DNA of 64,000 nt from Candidatus Liberimonas magnetica. GTDB taxonomy: Bacteria > Elusimicrobiota > Endomicrobiia > Endomicrobiales > JAFGIL01. Where the stretch lies: NCBI GenBank assembly GCA_020523885.1, contig JAJAPY010000002.1, positions 62,001-126,000 on the forward strand, read 5' to 3'. The position numbers were made by a program, and so were the translations under genes. Shown here in pieces: positions 1-9,002 of this stretch. Each line of letters starts with the position of its first letter. Within the stretch, counting starts at the first letter, position 1. Under the pieces are notes generated by a model. It was not told the origin of the DNA. It did not search any database and worked only from the letters and a program-made list of their open reading frames with translations.

Positions 1-1
1 G

Positions 2-2077
2 GGCGGAGCAGCTGTGGCTGTGGTAGGGGACAGTACGGGAAATACAAATGCCGAAACCCAGTACTGGAACCCGGCGGCACTCGGTCTTCATGCGGGAGTA
101 AGTATTGATTTACCTTTCGGTGTCCAGGTTGAAGCTACCGGCGGTATTTTGGATTCAGCCAAACAGATATCGGACTCTGCCCAGCAGTTTACCGACATAA
201 ATAATGCCCAGGAAAATGGCAGCGCTATAAACCTGCAGCAGATAAAGGCTTTTGCTCAAGGGATACAAAGCCTCCAGAAACTTAATAAAAGCGGGCTTGG
301 CATGCTTTTAGGCGTCAACGGCGGTTTAAACGGCGCTTACGGCACCTGGGGATTATCTGCGAATTATTTTGCTTCAGTCGGTGTGACACCTCATGTAGAA
401 CTGGTCAACCTTTCGCTCGGCACTATAGCTCTCAAAAATGCTCTGCATAAACTCAGGGGTGCCGGCGGTTTAGGAGGGATAAACCTCGGTGATCTTCAAT
501 CACTCTTTGGAACCCAGACTACGCTTACGAACCAGGATATCCAGAACTTGATTTCTGATCCGGGAACTGTTACGCCTTCCGGCTCGAATGTTACTATAGC
601 CGACGGGAGCTTAGCCGCGGCAAGCCAGGACCTGAAAGCCACTGTGGATATACTTGTTAACCAGGCTAATGTGGGTTTGACGTTTAACGGAACGACCTAT
701 ACTACTCAGCAGATAGCCAACGCTCTTGTCAATGTGGCACATAATGAGGGTGTATCAAATGCGGATATTAAATCAACGGTAGATACGATAGTAACTATAC
801 AGCCGCTTTTACAGGATATATTGCAAAGCGGGAACAGTTCAAGTTTTTCCAACAATAATTCAAATGTAACCCTGGCCGGCATAGTCTACGACGAAATAGC
901 GTTGGGCCATGGAATGAATGCTGCATTTATAGACGAGTCACTTAAGAACCTCTATTTGGGGTTTAACCTGAAATATTTGCAGGGCACGGTCGGATATGTT
1001 AGACAATATGTCTTTCAGGGAGATGTTGGAGATTCAAAAGACCTGGTCTCAGACATGACAAAAGACATGGCTACCTCTTCGAGTTTCGGTCTTGACCTAG
1101 GGTTTCTTTATGATATGAAGAAAAATTATAAAACCAGGGTCGGGCTTCTTTTAAGGAACCTGAACAACCCGATGTTCACCCAGCCGCAGTCAGCAATTGA
1201 TGCTGGTGTCACCGACAAATATAAATTAGGCACCCAGGCAAGGGCCGGTATTGCGTTCTGGCCGTTCAGGCCCATGACCCTAGCCCTCGATTACGATCTG
1301 ACCCAAAATGAGACCCCTGTCATAGGTTTTAGCTCAAGGTATGTCAATGCCGGATTAGAATACAATATATTCAATAAATCCTATGCTAACCTGGCCTTAA
1401 GAGGCGGTGTAATGAAGAACCTGGCAAACAGCGCTGCTTCTATGGCCTATACCGGCGGGATAGCCTTGAACCTTATACATTTTGTAATCGATATAACCGG
1501 TGCGATATCTTCGGAGACAGTTGAGATAGACAGCGGGCAGAGTATTCCGTCTTCAGGCGCTGTAAACCTATCGTTAGGGCTGACCTTCGGCGGAGAAAAA
1601 AAAGAACCTAAACAAGAAGAGCCAAAAGAAGAACCAAAAGAGGCTCTCAATGAACCACCGGTAGGAACCGCTAAAAAAGTATCGAGCGGACTGAATTTAG
1701 CCATTACTGATTTTGAAAGCAAGGGCACTTCGGCCTCTGATGCATCTGTAGTAACTGATTTTATCAGGACTGATATGGTGAGCAACGGGTATTACAATGT
1801 ACTTGACCGCTCAAACATGGAAACCCTGCTGGCAGAACAAAAATTCCAGATGTCGGGTTGTACAACCTTGGAATGTGTAGCTAATATGGGTAAGGTCCTT
1901 AACGTACAGGTCGTGTTAACAGGTTCGCTGTCAAAGCTGGCAGAAGATTATTACATAACAGTTTCATTGGTGGACGTTGAAACCGGAAAGGTCACAAAGT
2001 CCGTAGATCAGAAAGCTAAGACGCTGGATGAGTTAAGGGATGTTTGCCGGCAAATTGTGGAAAAGATCACAAAATAG
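2..2077 (+). CDS. Outer-membrane beta-barrel (PorV/TraF-like) with C-terminal CsgG/LpoB-like domain, 5' partial
   Basis: The frame is open to the left edge, so the true start and signal peptide are missing; the GTG at 14 is internal. The first residues (GGAAVAVVGD, then YWNPAAL) are the N-terminal signature of PorV/UPF0164/TraF_2-type outer-membrane barrels. About 510 residues of alternating polar and aromatic strands follow, then a Lys/Glu/Pro-rich linker near residues 525-560 and a C-terminal domain of about 125 residues that resembles the nucleotide-binding-like fold of CsgG/LpoB proteins (LAITDFESKG, NVLDRSNMETLLAEQ, VVLTGSLSKL). I infer a surface barrel carrying a periplasmic assembly or sensing domain; substrate unknown. 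Barrel assignment is from pattern, not alignment. Confidence 0.7.
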   Translation, partial: GGAAVAVVGDSTGNTNAETQYWNPAALGLHAGVSIDLPFGVQVEATGGILDSAKQISDSAQQFTDINNAQENGSAINLQQIKAFAQGIQSLQKLNKSGLGMLLGVNGGLNGAYGTWGLSANYFASVGVTPHVELVNLSLGTIALKNALHKLRGAGGLGGINLGDLQSLFGTQTTLTNQDIQNLISDPGTVTPSGSNVTIADGSLAAASQDLKATVDILVNQANVGLTFNGTTYTTQQIANALVNVAHNEGVSNADIKSTVDTIVTIQPLLQDILQSGNSSSFSNNNSNVTLAGIVYDEIALGHGMNAAFIDESLKNLYLGFNLKYLQGTVGYVRQYVFQGDVGDSKDLVSDMTKDMATSSSFGLDLGFLYDMKKNYKTRVGLLLRNLNNPMFTQPQSAIDAGVTDKYKLGTQARAGIAFWPFRPMTLALDYDLTQNETPVIGFSSRYVNAGLEYNIFNKSYANLALRGGVMKNLANSAASMAYTGGIALNLIHFVIDITGAISSETVEIDSGQSIPSSGAVNLSLGLTFGGEKKEPKQEEPKEEPKEALNEPPVGTAKKVSSGLNLAITDFESKGTSASDASVVTDFIRTDMVSNGYYNVLDRSNMETLLAEQKFQMSGCTTLECVANMGKVLNVQVVLTGSLSKLAEDYYITVSLVDVETGKVTKSVDQKAKTLDELRDVCRQIVEKITK

Positions 2078-2096
2078 ATGGGAGTAAAGTCAATTT

Positions 2097-2280
2097 AGAA
2101 ATTCGAATACCGAAATTCAAAAAGTAAAAGCAATCTCGAACAACCAATTTCGAATTTCGAAAAAATAATCAATAGGCAAAAAGAAAACAGAAAAAATTTG
2201 AATTTATTTGTTGTTAGAATATTTAGTATTGATGTTTTTCGGATTTCGGGATTGATTATTCGAAATTTAAGATTAAATAA
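2097..2280. repeat. Heptad-word intergenic element (CGAATTT-type words)
   Basis: Degenerate 7-bp words such as ATTCGAA, TACCGAA and ATTTCGA repeat at 2097-2175, and complementary words (TTTTTCGGATTTCGGG, ATTCGAAATTT) recur at about 2235-2275. It fills the gap between the barrel gene and the protease gene, and the protease Shine-Dalgarno (GGAGG at 2285) follows directly. The same word family appears at 4693. Confidence 0.7.
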
Positions 2281-2300
2281 ATTATGGAGGTTGTGAGAAA

Positions 2301-3560
2301 ATGAAGAAGACAGTTTTGATAGGTGCGATGATGGTATTTGTGGTTTTGGGCGCGGCGAGGTTCCGGGTTTTTGCGGCAGAGGATAAAACCTATGACCAGT
2401 TAAAACTCCTGGTTGACGTTATGTCTTTGATACAAGATAATTACGTGGAAAATAAGGAATCAAAACAGTTGATAGTAGGCTCGATAAAAGGGATGGTCAA
2501 AACCCTTGACCCGTTCTCTCAGTTCATGGAGCCGGAAGCGTATAAGGAAATGTCTACAGAAACACAGGGGGAGTTCGGAGGGCTTGGAATAAGGCTTTCG
2601 TATAAAGACGGCTGGCCTACAGTCATAACCCCGCTGCCGGGCACACCAGCCTACAGGATAGGGGTGCTTCCAGACGATAAGATTGTCAAGATAGAAGGGA
2701 AATCTACGAAAGACTCCACTTTAGAGGATGTTGTAAATAAACTCCGCGGAAAACCCGGGACAAAGGTGACTATTTCCATAGCAAGGGATAGTTTTAAGGA
2801 GCCTGTCGATTATACGATCGTAAGGCAGATAATAAAAATCGAAACAATAAGAAGCAAGATGCTTGCCAACAATATCGGGTATATCCATCTGTCGGAATTC
2901 AACGCAAATTCAGACAAAGACCTCGATAAAGCTTTAATGAAGCTTAAAGAAGAAGGCATGAAATCTTTGATATTTGACCTGCGCAATAATCCCGGAGGCC
3001 TGCTTGATGTGGCTGTGGACGTCTGCAAGCATTTTTTAGGCGATGATAAACTTATCGTTTATACCCAGGGAAGGAACCCGGATAGCCGCAGGGAATACCG
3101 GTCAAGAGGCAAAGCGGATTACGGGGATATACCTATGGTGGTCCTTGTCAACAGGGGTTCTGCTTCAGGTTCTGAGATAGTTGCAGGGGCGATGCAGGAC
3201 CTCAAAAGAGCGTTGATAGTAGGTGCTACCACTTTCGGAAAAGCAAGCGTTCAGTCGGTATTCCCGGTCGAAGACGGGAATGCTTTAAGGCTTACGACCG
3301 CAAAGTATTATACGCCTTTGGGAAGAGGCATACACAGAGATGAAACAACGGGAAAAGGGGGTATAGCTCCTGATATAATTTTAGAAATACCGAATGAAGT
3401 TGAAGCAAAGTTATATGCCCAGGCAGAAGAAATATTTGCACCGGGTAAAGAGCCTAAACCTGCAGTAAAAGAAACTGAGATCATAAAGGATGTTGTCCTG
3501 GAACGTGCAATAGAACTGTTGAAAGCCAGGGAAATTTTCTTTGCAGCCCCTAAACAATAA
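2301..3560 (+). CDS. ctpA: C-terminal processing peptidase, S41 family (CtpA/Prc-like)
   Basis: Periplasmic serine protease that cleaves C-termini of exported proteins. It has an N-terminal signal peptide or anchor (residues 1-25), a helical segment, a PDZ domain (about 85-165) and the S41 catalytic core. The Ser/Lys dyad is visible: Ser289 in NRGSASGSEI and Lys314 in TTFGKASVQ, with the expected spacing of 25 residues, and Asp300 between them as in E. coli Prc. Length (419 aa) is normal for CtpA. The start has a strong GGAGG site nine bases upstream. The deacetylase gene follows after 8 bp, so the two are probably cotranscribed; in other genomes this protease often sits beside envelope peptidases or amidases. 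Confidence 0.95.
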   Translation: MKKTVLIGAMMVFVVLGAARFRVFAAEDKTYDQLKLLVDVMSLIQDNYVENKESKQLIVGSIKGMVKTLDPFSQFMEPEAYKEMSTETQGEFGGLGIRLSYKDGWPTVITPLPGTPAYRIGVLPDDKIVKIEGKSTKDSTLEDVVNKLRGKPGTKVTISIARDSFKEPVDYTIVRQIIKIETIRSKMLANNIGYIHLSEFNANSDKDLDKALMKLKEEGMKSLIFDLRNNPGGLLDVAVDVCKHFLGDDKLIVYTQGRNPDSRREYRSRGKADYGDIPMVVLVNRGSASGSEIVAGAMQDLKRALIVGATTFGKASVQSVFPVEDGNALRLTTAKYYTPLGRGIHRDETTGKGGIAPDIILEIPNEVEAKLYAQAEEIFAPGKEPKPAVKETEIIKDVVLERAIELLKAREIFFAAPKQ

Positions 3561-3568
3561 AAAACATA

Positions 3569-4687
3569 ATGTTAGATAGCCAGGGCGGTATAATCAGGTT
3601 GTTTTTCGGCATAATACTTGTATTCATTGGAGTGGTCTTATGGTTGTTCTTACAGGGAAAAGCCAAGAACTATTACATGAGAGCCATCAAATTCGATAGC
3701 GGTTTATCAGATGTGCTTGTGGCTAACGGTATAGATGATTCAAACATCGTATCCCAGCAAAGGCTGAAAAAAAAGTCAGGTTTTAACACCTGGATAGAGT
3801 TTAACAAAGAGATAAAATTAAATAATAAAACCGACCTTTCAAAAATAAGGCAGCAAACCGAACTCCTGGCAAAAAAAAGTACTCTAGAGTTTTATCAGCT
3901 GAAGGCTAGTTCGGATGCGGTGACCTTTGAAATAAAGCAAAAAGACAAAGTATTCTCAAGGGTAACCTTCCTTCAAACTCATGGCCCAGGTGTCCTTTTG
4001 GAAAAATCAAAAACACCCTTTAGAAATAAGAAACTAGTAGCTATCGTAATAGATGACGTCGGGTATAAAGAAGATCTTTCGGAATTTTTAAGCCTGGGCA
4101 TACCGGTCAATTTTGCAGTATTGCCGAAAGAAAGATATTCAGCCAGGATAGCGGCCAAACTGAATTCTTTAAAGATGCCTTTTATCATGCATTTGCCTAT
4201 GGAACCAGAGAAATATCCCGCCGAAAACCCCGGAAAATTCGCTCTTCTTTTGAAGATGAACGGCAAAGAGATAGAAAAAATATTTAATGAAGACCTTAAT
4301 TCGCTCAAAGGAGCGGCCGGCGTGAGCAACCATATGGGCTCGGCATTTACTGCGGACAAAGAAAAAATGGGGATATTACTGAATCTTGTAAAAAAAGAGA
4401 ATTTGTTTTTCCTTGATTCATATACTTCTCAAAATTCGAAGGCCAAGAAAACCGCTAATGAAATAGGCCTGAAAAATTTAAGGAACGATATTTTTATTGA
4501 CGTTAAAGATGAACCGGATTCCATAAATAAGCAGCTGGCTGCGGTAATGAAGACAGCTCAAAAATACGGCCAGTGCATAGCTATAGGCCATTTCCATAGA
4601 AAATATGTTATCCCGGCCCTTAAAGAGAATTTAGAGAAGTTTAAAGAAAATAACATTGAATTTGTATATTTAAAAGATCTTTTTTAG
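3569..4687 (+). CDS. Divergent polysaccharide deacetylase (YibQ/DUF610 family)
   Basis: Envelope protein with one N-terminal membrane helix (residues about 7-29), a poorly conserved 120-residue segment and a C-terminal polysaccharide-deacetylase-type barrel of the divergent family (PF04748). Family motifs visible are VAIVIDDVGY (metal-binding Asp pair), MHLPMEP, NHMGSAFT and IAIGHFH. It probably acts on a peptidoglycan or other cell-wall glycan in the periplasm, although activity in this family is rarely shown. It lies 8 bp after the ctpA stop; no clear Shine-Dalgarno precedes the ATG, which suggests translational coupling. Confidence 0.85.
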   Translation: MLDSQGGIIRLFFGIILVFIGVVLWLFLQGKAKNYYMRAIKFDSGLSDVLVANGIDDSNIVSQQRLKKKSGFNTWIEFNKEIKLNNKTDLSKIRQQTELLAKKSTLEFYQLKASSDAVTFEIKQKDKVFSRVTFLQTHGPGVLLEKSKTPFRNKKLVAIVIDDVGYKEDLSEFLSLGIPVNFAVLPKERYSARIAAKLNSLKMPFIMHLPMEPEKYPAENPGKFALLLKMNGKEIEKIFNEDLNSLKGAAGVSNHMGSAFTADKEKMGILLNLVKKENLFFLDSYTSQNSKAKKTANEIGLKNLRNDIFIDVKDEPDSINKQLAAVMKTAQKYGQCIAIGHFHRKYVIPALKENLEKFKENNIEFVYLKDLF

Positions 4688-4692
4688 AAAGG

Positions 4693-4842
4693 CAAAAAAC
4701 AAATCCGAATTTCGAATATCGAAAAAATAATCAATAACCAAAATAGCAGAAAAGAAAAATGTAAGTCGTAAAGTCAATGTTTTTAGAATTTAGATATTTG
4801 ATGTTGCAGTTTTTATCGAATTTCGAAATTGGTTTTTAGGAA
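4693..4842. repeat. Heptad-word intergenic element (CGAATTT-type words)
   Basis: Left arm at 4698-4730 has words ATTTCGA, ATATCGA and AAAAATA. The complementary right arm at about 4815-4832 reads ATCGAATTTCGAAATT. The left arm resembles the element at 2097, including the run TCGAAAAAATAATCAATA. It separates the deacetylase gene from tsaD. Confidence 0.7.
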
Positions 4843-4860
4843 TTGCAATTAAGGTTGCTT

Positions 4861-5901
4861 ATGTTAATTCTTGGTATTGAGACATCTTGCGATGAAACGT
4901 CGATCGCCGTAGTTTCTGACGGAAGAAAAGTAATAGCTAATGCCGTAGCATCCCAGATAAATATACACAGCAGGTATTCAGGAGTAGTACCCGAACTCGC
5001 CAGCCGTGCCCACCTTGAAAATATTAATTTGGTATTTGAAGAAGCATTGAATAATGCAAAGATCAACAAGAAAGACCTGGCTAAGAAGATATCCGCCGTA
5101 TCTTACACTAGAGGACCCGGGCTGGCCGGCGCTCTTTTAGTCGGACAGATAACAGCCCAGACCTTGTCTTTCATATATAAGTTGCCCCTAGTTGATGTAA
5201 ACCATCTGGAAGGGCATTTATATGCAGCCCTTCTGGAGCATAAGGGCCTTAGGCCTCCTTATTTGTGTTTAATAGCATCCGGAGGTCACACAGAACTTGT
5301 AATAGTTAAAGGTTACGGAAAATATAATCTGATCGGAGCTACCAGGGATGATGCCGCAGGCGAAGCTTTTGACAAGGTCTCAAAACTGCTAGGGCTAGGT
5401 TATCCTGGAGGGCCGGTGATAGACAATATCTCAAAAAAAGGAAATAGTTCCAGGATCAGGTTCCCCAGGCCGTTCTTATGGCCAAGCTGGGATTTTTCGT
5501 TCAGCGGGCTTAAAACAGCTGTCGTAAACCATGTTAAATCAGTCTCAGGATATAAAGAGCGGGCCAAAAATTTAAGTAGAAAAGAGAAAGCCGATATATC
5601 CGCATCTTTTCAAGATGCAGTAGTGGAAACTCTGATTGAAAAAACCATAAAAGCCGCAAAAAGATATAAAATGAATACAGTTGTCCTGGGCGGAGGCGTT
5701 TCGGCAAATTCAGAGCTTCGCTCTGCCGTACTTAAAAGATGCAGGAAAGAAGGATTAAAAGCATATTTGCCTTCGCTAGAGCTTTGTACGGATAATGCGG
5801 CCATGATAGCTTGTGCCGGGTATTATAAATTCAAAAGGCTGGGGATTAAAAAAGTTATTGAAACTAAGATAGAACCTAATTTAAAACTACAAAGTTGGTA
5901 G
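4861..5901 (+). CDS. tsaD: tRNA N6-adenosine threonylcarbamoyltransferase TsaD
   Basis: Transfers the threonylcarbamoyl group to A37 of ANN-decoding tRNAs (t6A synthesis), acting in the TsaBDE complex in the cytoplasm. The ATG at 4861 gives MLILGIETSCDET, the standard family N-terminus, and AAGG lies 6 bp upstream; the TTG at 4843 only adds residues read from the flanking repeat. The ASKHA-fold metal site HxxxH is present at His115/His119 (HLEGH). Other family motifs include LIASGGHTELV, DDAAGEAFDK and GGVSANSELR. At 346 aa the length is typical. dusB follows after 8 bp, so this looks like a small tRNA-modification operon. Confidence 0.97.
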   Translation: MLILGIETSCDETSIAVVSDGRKVIANAVASQINIHSRYSGVVPELASRAHLENINLVFEEALNNAKINKKDLAKKISAVSYTRGPGLAGALLVGQITAQTLSFIYKLPLVDVNHLEGHLYAALLEHKGLRPPYLCLIASGGHTELVIVKGYGKYNLIGATRDDAAGEAFDKVSKLLGLGYPGGPVIDNISKKGNSSRIRFPRPFLWPSWDFSFSGLKTAVVNHVKSVSGYKERAKNLSRKEKADISASFQDAVVETLIEKTIKAAKRYKMNTVVLGGGVSANSELRSAVLKRCRKEGLKAYLPSLELCTDNAAMIACAGYYKFKRLGIKKVIETKIEPNLKLQSW

Positions 5902-5909
5902 GATAGAAT

Positions 5910-6908
5910 ATGAATAAAACAGCGGTTTGCACACAGTTGAAAATAGGGAAACTGGAACTTAAGAATAACCTGATGTTGGCTCCCATGGCAGGGGTAACGG
6001 ATTCGGTTTTCCGGTTATTGGCAAAAGAGGGCGGCGCAGGGCTTGTTTGTGCCGAGATGTTATCTTCCAATGCCTTATCCTATAACGATAAAAAGACAAG
6101 GAAGATGCTAAATCTGTCTGAAGAAGAACATCCTGTAAGTGTGCAGATATTCGGGTCAAACCCCGGAGTAATGGCTGAAGCCGCAAAAATAGTCGAAGAC
6201 AGCGGCGCTGCTGTAGTCGATATTAACTTCGGCTGCCCTGTAAATAAAGTTATAAAGACAGGCGCCGGGGCCAGTTTGCTCAAAAATCAAAAATTGATGT
6301 GTGACATCCTTGAAAAGGTAATATCCGTAGTTAAAATACCGGTTACGGTAAAGACTAGGACAGGCAATCTGTTAAATGAAAACCTTGCGCCTCAAATAAT
6401 AAAATTATGCCAGGAAACAGGTGTAAGCGCAGTCATAATTCACGGGCGTGCAGCGGAATTTATGCATTCGGGTGCTCCTGACCTTAAGGCAATAAAAGAA
6501 GCCGTGGCAGTTGCAAAGATACCTATCATAGGGAACGGCGGTATATATGATGAAAAATCGGCCTTTGAGTTCATGGATGCAACAGGGTGCAGCGGTATTA
6601 TGGTGGGCAGGGCAGCTATAGGTGATCCCCATATTTTTAACAGGATAGAATATTATTTTAGAAACGGAGAGGTTCTAAAATCTCCTTCCTGGGAGCTCAG
6701 GGCAGAGTACCTTAAAAGACATGCTAAATTGTCAATGGATTATTATGGCGGAAAAATAGGGATCATCCGTTTAAGAAAGCTGGCGCCATACTATCTTAAA
6801 GGCTTGCCTAACGCCACAAGAATACGCGAAAGGTTCAATCATATCGAGAACCTCTATCAGCTTGACGAATTATTGTCTCACGTATGGAAATCTCCGTACT
6901 TTGAATAG
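5910..6908 (+). CDS. dusB: tRNA-dihydrouridine synthase (DusB-like)
   Basis: FMN-dependent reductase that converts uridine to dihydrouridine in tRNA D-loops. It shows the Dus TIM-barrel motifs APMAGVTDSVFR near the N-terminus, the catalytic Cys109 in NFGCPVNKV, KTRTG, IIHGRA and the phosphate-binding GNGGIYD and GIMVGRAAIG. The C-terminal helical domain is complete (332 aa). The DusB subgroup is the usual one in bacteria with a single Dus, but the exact target positions cannot be read from sequence. It sits 8 bp after tsaD. Confidence 0.95.
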   Translation: MNKTAVCTQLKIGKLELKNNLMLAPMAGVTDSVFRLLAKEGGAGLVCAEMLSSNALSYNDKKTRKMLNLSEEEHPVSVQIFGSNPGVMAEAAKIVEDSGAAVVDINFGCPVNKVIKTGAGASLLKNQKLMCDILEKVISVVKIPVTVKTRTGNLLNENLAPQIIKLCQETGVSAVIIHGRAAEFMHSGAPDLKAIKEAVAVAKIPIIGNGGIYDEKSAFEFMDATGCSGIMVGRAAIGDPHIFNRIEYYFRNGEVLKSPSWELRAEYLKRHAKLSMDYYGGKIGIIRLRKLAPYYLKGLPNATRIRERFNHIENLYQLDELLSHVWKSPYFE

Positions 6909-6920
6909 ATAAAAAAAGTT

Positions 6921-7005
6921 AATGCAAATTGCAAAGTGAAAAATGAAAATTTCAAATTGAAAGTCACAAGCAATGATTGGAAAAGTTAAAATTTGCAATA
7001 AATGA
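6921..7005. repeat. Heptad-word intergenic element (TGCAAAT-type words)
   Basis: Consecutive 7-bp words TGCAAAT, TGCAAAG, TGAAAAA, TGAAAAT, TTCAAAT and TGAAAGT start near 6932; a short complementary stretch AAATTTGCA lies at 6989-6997. Same word class as the elements at 7691, 25617 and 37083. Confidence 0.65.
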
Positions 7006-7030
7006 CGTTCTAGAGAATTAAGGATGAATT

Positions 7031-7690
7031 ATGAAACACAGCCATTATTTCCCTGAACCGGAAAGGTATGAGCGCCAGGGTTTTCCCGAAGCTGTTTATG
7101 CGCCGGGAAAGACCACTGCTCAGATAGTCTCTATAACAAAGACGTTATGCGGAAAAAACGGGCCTGTTCTCATTACAAGGGCTGATAAGACCGTATTTTC
7201 TGCAGTAAAGAAGAGATTTAAAAAAGCCCGGTATTTTGCTGCGGCAAAACTAATTGTGGTAAAATATCCTGATAAATTTCATCCAAACGGCCTAAAAAAG
7301 TATATTTGTGTAGTTACTGCCGGAACCGGAGATATTCCTGCAGCAGAAGAAGCTGCTTTAACTGCCGAGGTTATAGGCGCAAAAGTTGAAAGGATATATG
7401 ATGTAGGCGTATCAGGGATACACAGGCTGTACAAGCACAAGGAAAAACTACTTAATGCTTCATGCGTAGTGGTGTGTGCAGGTATGGAAGGAGCGCTTGC
7501 AAGCGTTGTAGGGGGGTTGGTTAGTTGCCCTGTAATAGGTGTCCCTACCTCTATAGGCTACGGGGTCTCATTTAAAGGTGTTTCCGCGATGCTGACCATG
7601 CTTAATTCCTGTGCGCCAAACGTCAGTGTTGTAAATATCGACGACGGTTTTGGAGCCGGAGTCATCGCGAGCCTTATGTGCAAAGAATAA
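7031..7690 (+). CDS. larB: Nickel-pincer cofactor biosynthesis protein LarB
   Basis: LarB carboxylates and hydrolyses nicotinic acid adenine dinucleotide in the first step of nickel-pincer nucleotide synthesis, the cofactor of lactate racemase-type enzymes. The protein has the N-terminal RxGFPEAVY and GKT segments, then an AIR-carboxylase (PurE)-like core with DVGVSGIHRL, VCAGMEGALASVVGGL, CPVIGVPTSIGYG and MLNSCAPNVSVVNIDDGFGA. At 219 aa it lacks some of the N-terminal extension seen in longer homologues. larC follows after a heptad repeat element. No larE or larA lies in this window. Confidence 0.93.
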   Translation: MKHSHYFPEPERYERQGFPEAVYAPGKTTAQIVSITKTLCGKNGPVLITRADKTVFSAVKKRFKKARYFAAAKLIVVKYPDKFHPNGLKKYICVVTAGTGDIPAAEEAALTAEVIGAKVERIYDVGVSGIHRLYKHKEKLLNASCVVVCAGMEGALASVVGGLVSCPVIGVPTSIGYGVSFKGVSAMLTMLNSCAPNVSVVNIDDGFGAGVIASLMCKE

Positions 7691-7750
7691 TTGCAAAATG
7701 AAAAGTGCAAAATGCAAAATGTGAAATATATATTGTTAAATTTGCAAGGT
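7691..7750. repeat. Heptad-word intergenic element (TGCAAAA words)
   Basis: Words TGCAAAA, TGAAAAG, TGCAAAA, TGCAAAA and TGTGAAA follow each other at 7692-7726, then a short complementary AAATTTGCA at 7738-7746. It fills the larB-larC gap. Confidence 0.7.
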
Positions 7751-7769
7751 TGATTTTAAAGGGATTTAT

Positions 7770-8867
7770 ATGAAAATAGCTTATTTTAATTGTTCAAGCG
7801 GCATAGCAGGCGATATGATACTGGCATCTTTGATAGATGCCGGGTTATCAGTAAAACATTTGGAAAGCGTCATTAAAAATGGGCTAAAACTGGGAAATTG
7901 GAGACTTATAACAAAGGCTACGGATTCTTTATACCATATTCCGCTAAAGCAATTGAAAGTTCAGGGGGAAAAGCATTTCAATTCTCCTGGCAGTATGCTT
8001 GGCTTAATAAAGAACAGCGGACTGTCTTCAAAGGCCAAGGTAGTTAGTTTGAAAATACTTAGTTTGCTGATAAGCGCTGAAGCAAGCGCACATAAGATCA
8101 AGAAAAACCAGGCCCATTTCCATGAATTGAATTCATTAGATACTATGATAGATGTAGTCGGGGTTTCCATAGCTTTAGATCTATTGGGAATTGATGAGGT
8201 GTATTCTTCATTTATAAACATCGGGAAACCGGCGCCGGCATCGTTGGCTATGATAAAAGAAAGAAAACTACCTGTTTATTCAAATAATTCCGTGTTGGAG
8301 CTTGCAACCCCGACCGGGATTGCAATTATTTCCAATATCTCCAAAGGGTTTGGCGACATGCCGTTAATCAGGCTTGAAAGGTCCGGAATGGGAGCAGGGA
8401 CTATTAAAGCAGCTAACAATTATCTTGCGGTAATGATCGGGGAAGCTCAAAATACAAAAAAACAGTTAACTTATTACGGCCAGGATGAAGTAATATTACT
8501 TGACACAAATATAGATGATATGGACCCCAGAATATTTCCATACTTGATAGACAAGCTTTTAACGCTCGGAGCAAAAGATGCCTGGCTTGAACAGGTATTA
8601 ATGAAAAAAGGAAGGCCCGGTATTGTTTTATCCGTAATGTGTGAAAGGGAGAAAGAGAAAACAATAGTCGATACTATATTTAATGAAACCACGACCCTGG
8701 GGATCAGACGGCAGGAAAACAAAAGGTATATATTGAAAAGGAAACGAATTAATGATATAAAAATAGCTTTCCTTAAAAACGGGAAGGTTAAATCAAATCT
8801 TGAGTTTGAAGTAGCCAAAAAAAAGTCTATTGCCAGAAAAATACCTTTAAAAAATATACTTCTATAA
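7770..8867 (+). CDS. larC: Nickel-pincer cofactor biosynthesis protein LarC (nickel insertion)
   Basis: LarC inserts nickel into the pincer nucleotide in a CTP-dependent reaction (cyclometallase). It begins with the family signature YFNCSSGIAGDM and continues with HFHELNSLDTMIDVVG and TPTGIAI, then the C-terminal part with VILLDTNIDDMDPRI and LGIRRQ. In Lactobacillus plantarum larC is split and joined by a programmed frameshift; here it is one uninterrupted frame of 365 aa. It is paired with larB. The likely client, a LarA-type racemase or epimerase, is not in the window. Confidence 0.93.
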   Translation: MKIAYFNCSSGIAGDMILASLIDAGLSVKHLESVIKNGLKLGNWRLITKATDSLYHIPLKQLKVQGEKHFNSPGSMLGLIKNSGLSSKAKVVSLKILSLLISAEASAHKIKKNQAHFHELNSLDTMIDVVGVSIALDLLGIDEVYSSFINIGKPAPASLAMIKERKLPVYSNNSVLELATPTGIAIISNISKGFGDMPLIRLERSGMGAGTIKAANNYLAVMIGEAQNTKKQLTYYGQDEVILLDTNIDDMDPRIFPYLIDKLLTLGAKDAWLEQVLMKKGRPGIVLSVMCEREKEKTIVDTIFNETTTLGIRRQENKRYILKRKRINDIKIAFLKNGKVKSNLEFEVAKKKSIARKIPLKNILL

Positions 8868-8874
8868 GTTCTAC

Positions 8875-8903
8875 TTGACATTTGATATATAATCTGCTAA
8901 AAA
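8875..8903 (+). promoter_or_regulatory. Candidate sigma70-type promoter of the signalling island
   Basis: TTGACA at 8875-8880, a 17-bp spacer, then TAAAAA at 8898-8903. The spacing matches the other promoters seen in this window. The alternative TATAAT at 8888-8893 is only 7 bp from the -35 box and would be too close. A leader of about 90 bases to the ATG at 9003 follows. Confidence 0.55.
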
Positions 8904-9002
8904 AATAGTGTAAACGTGAAGTGTGATGTTTAAGTAATTTTGTTACTCAAATTTCATATAATTTTATAAATTTTGCTGGTAAAATTAGGGGGAGAGGTAA
9001 AA

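Noticed and set aside
1447-1785. Minus-strand open frames overlapping confident + strand genes (this and many others)
   Set aside because: They lie inside well-supported genes, have no family motifs, and show the Ser/Leu/Phe-rich composition expected of antisense frames.
7691-7726. Heptad repeats as a possible CRISPR array
   Set aside because: Units are 7 bp and contiguous with no spacers or cas genes.
8888-8893. TATAAT close to TTGACA before the MerR-receiver gene
   Set aside because: Spacer of 7 bp is too short; TAAAAA at 17 bp is preferred.
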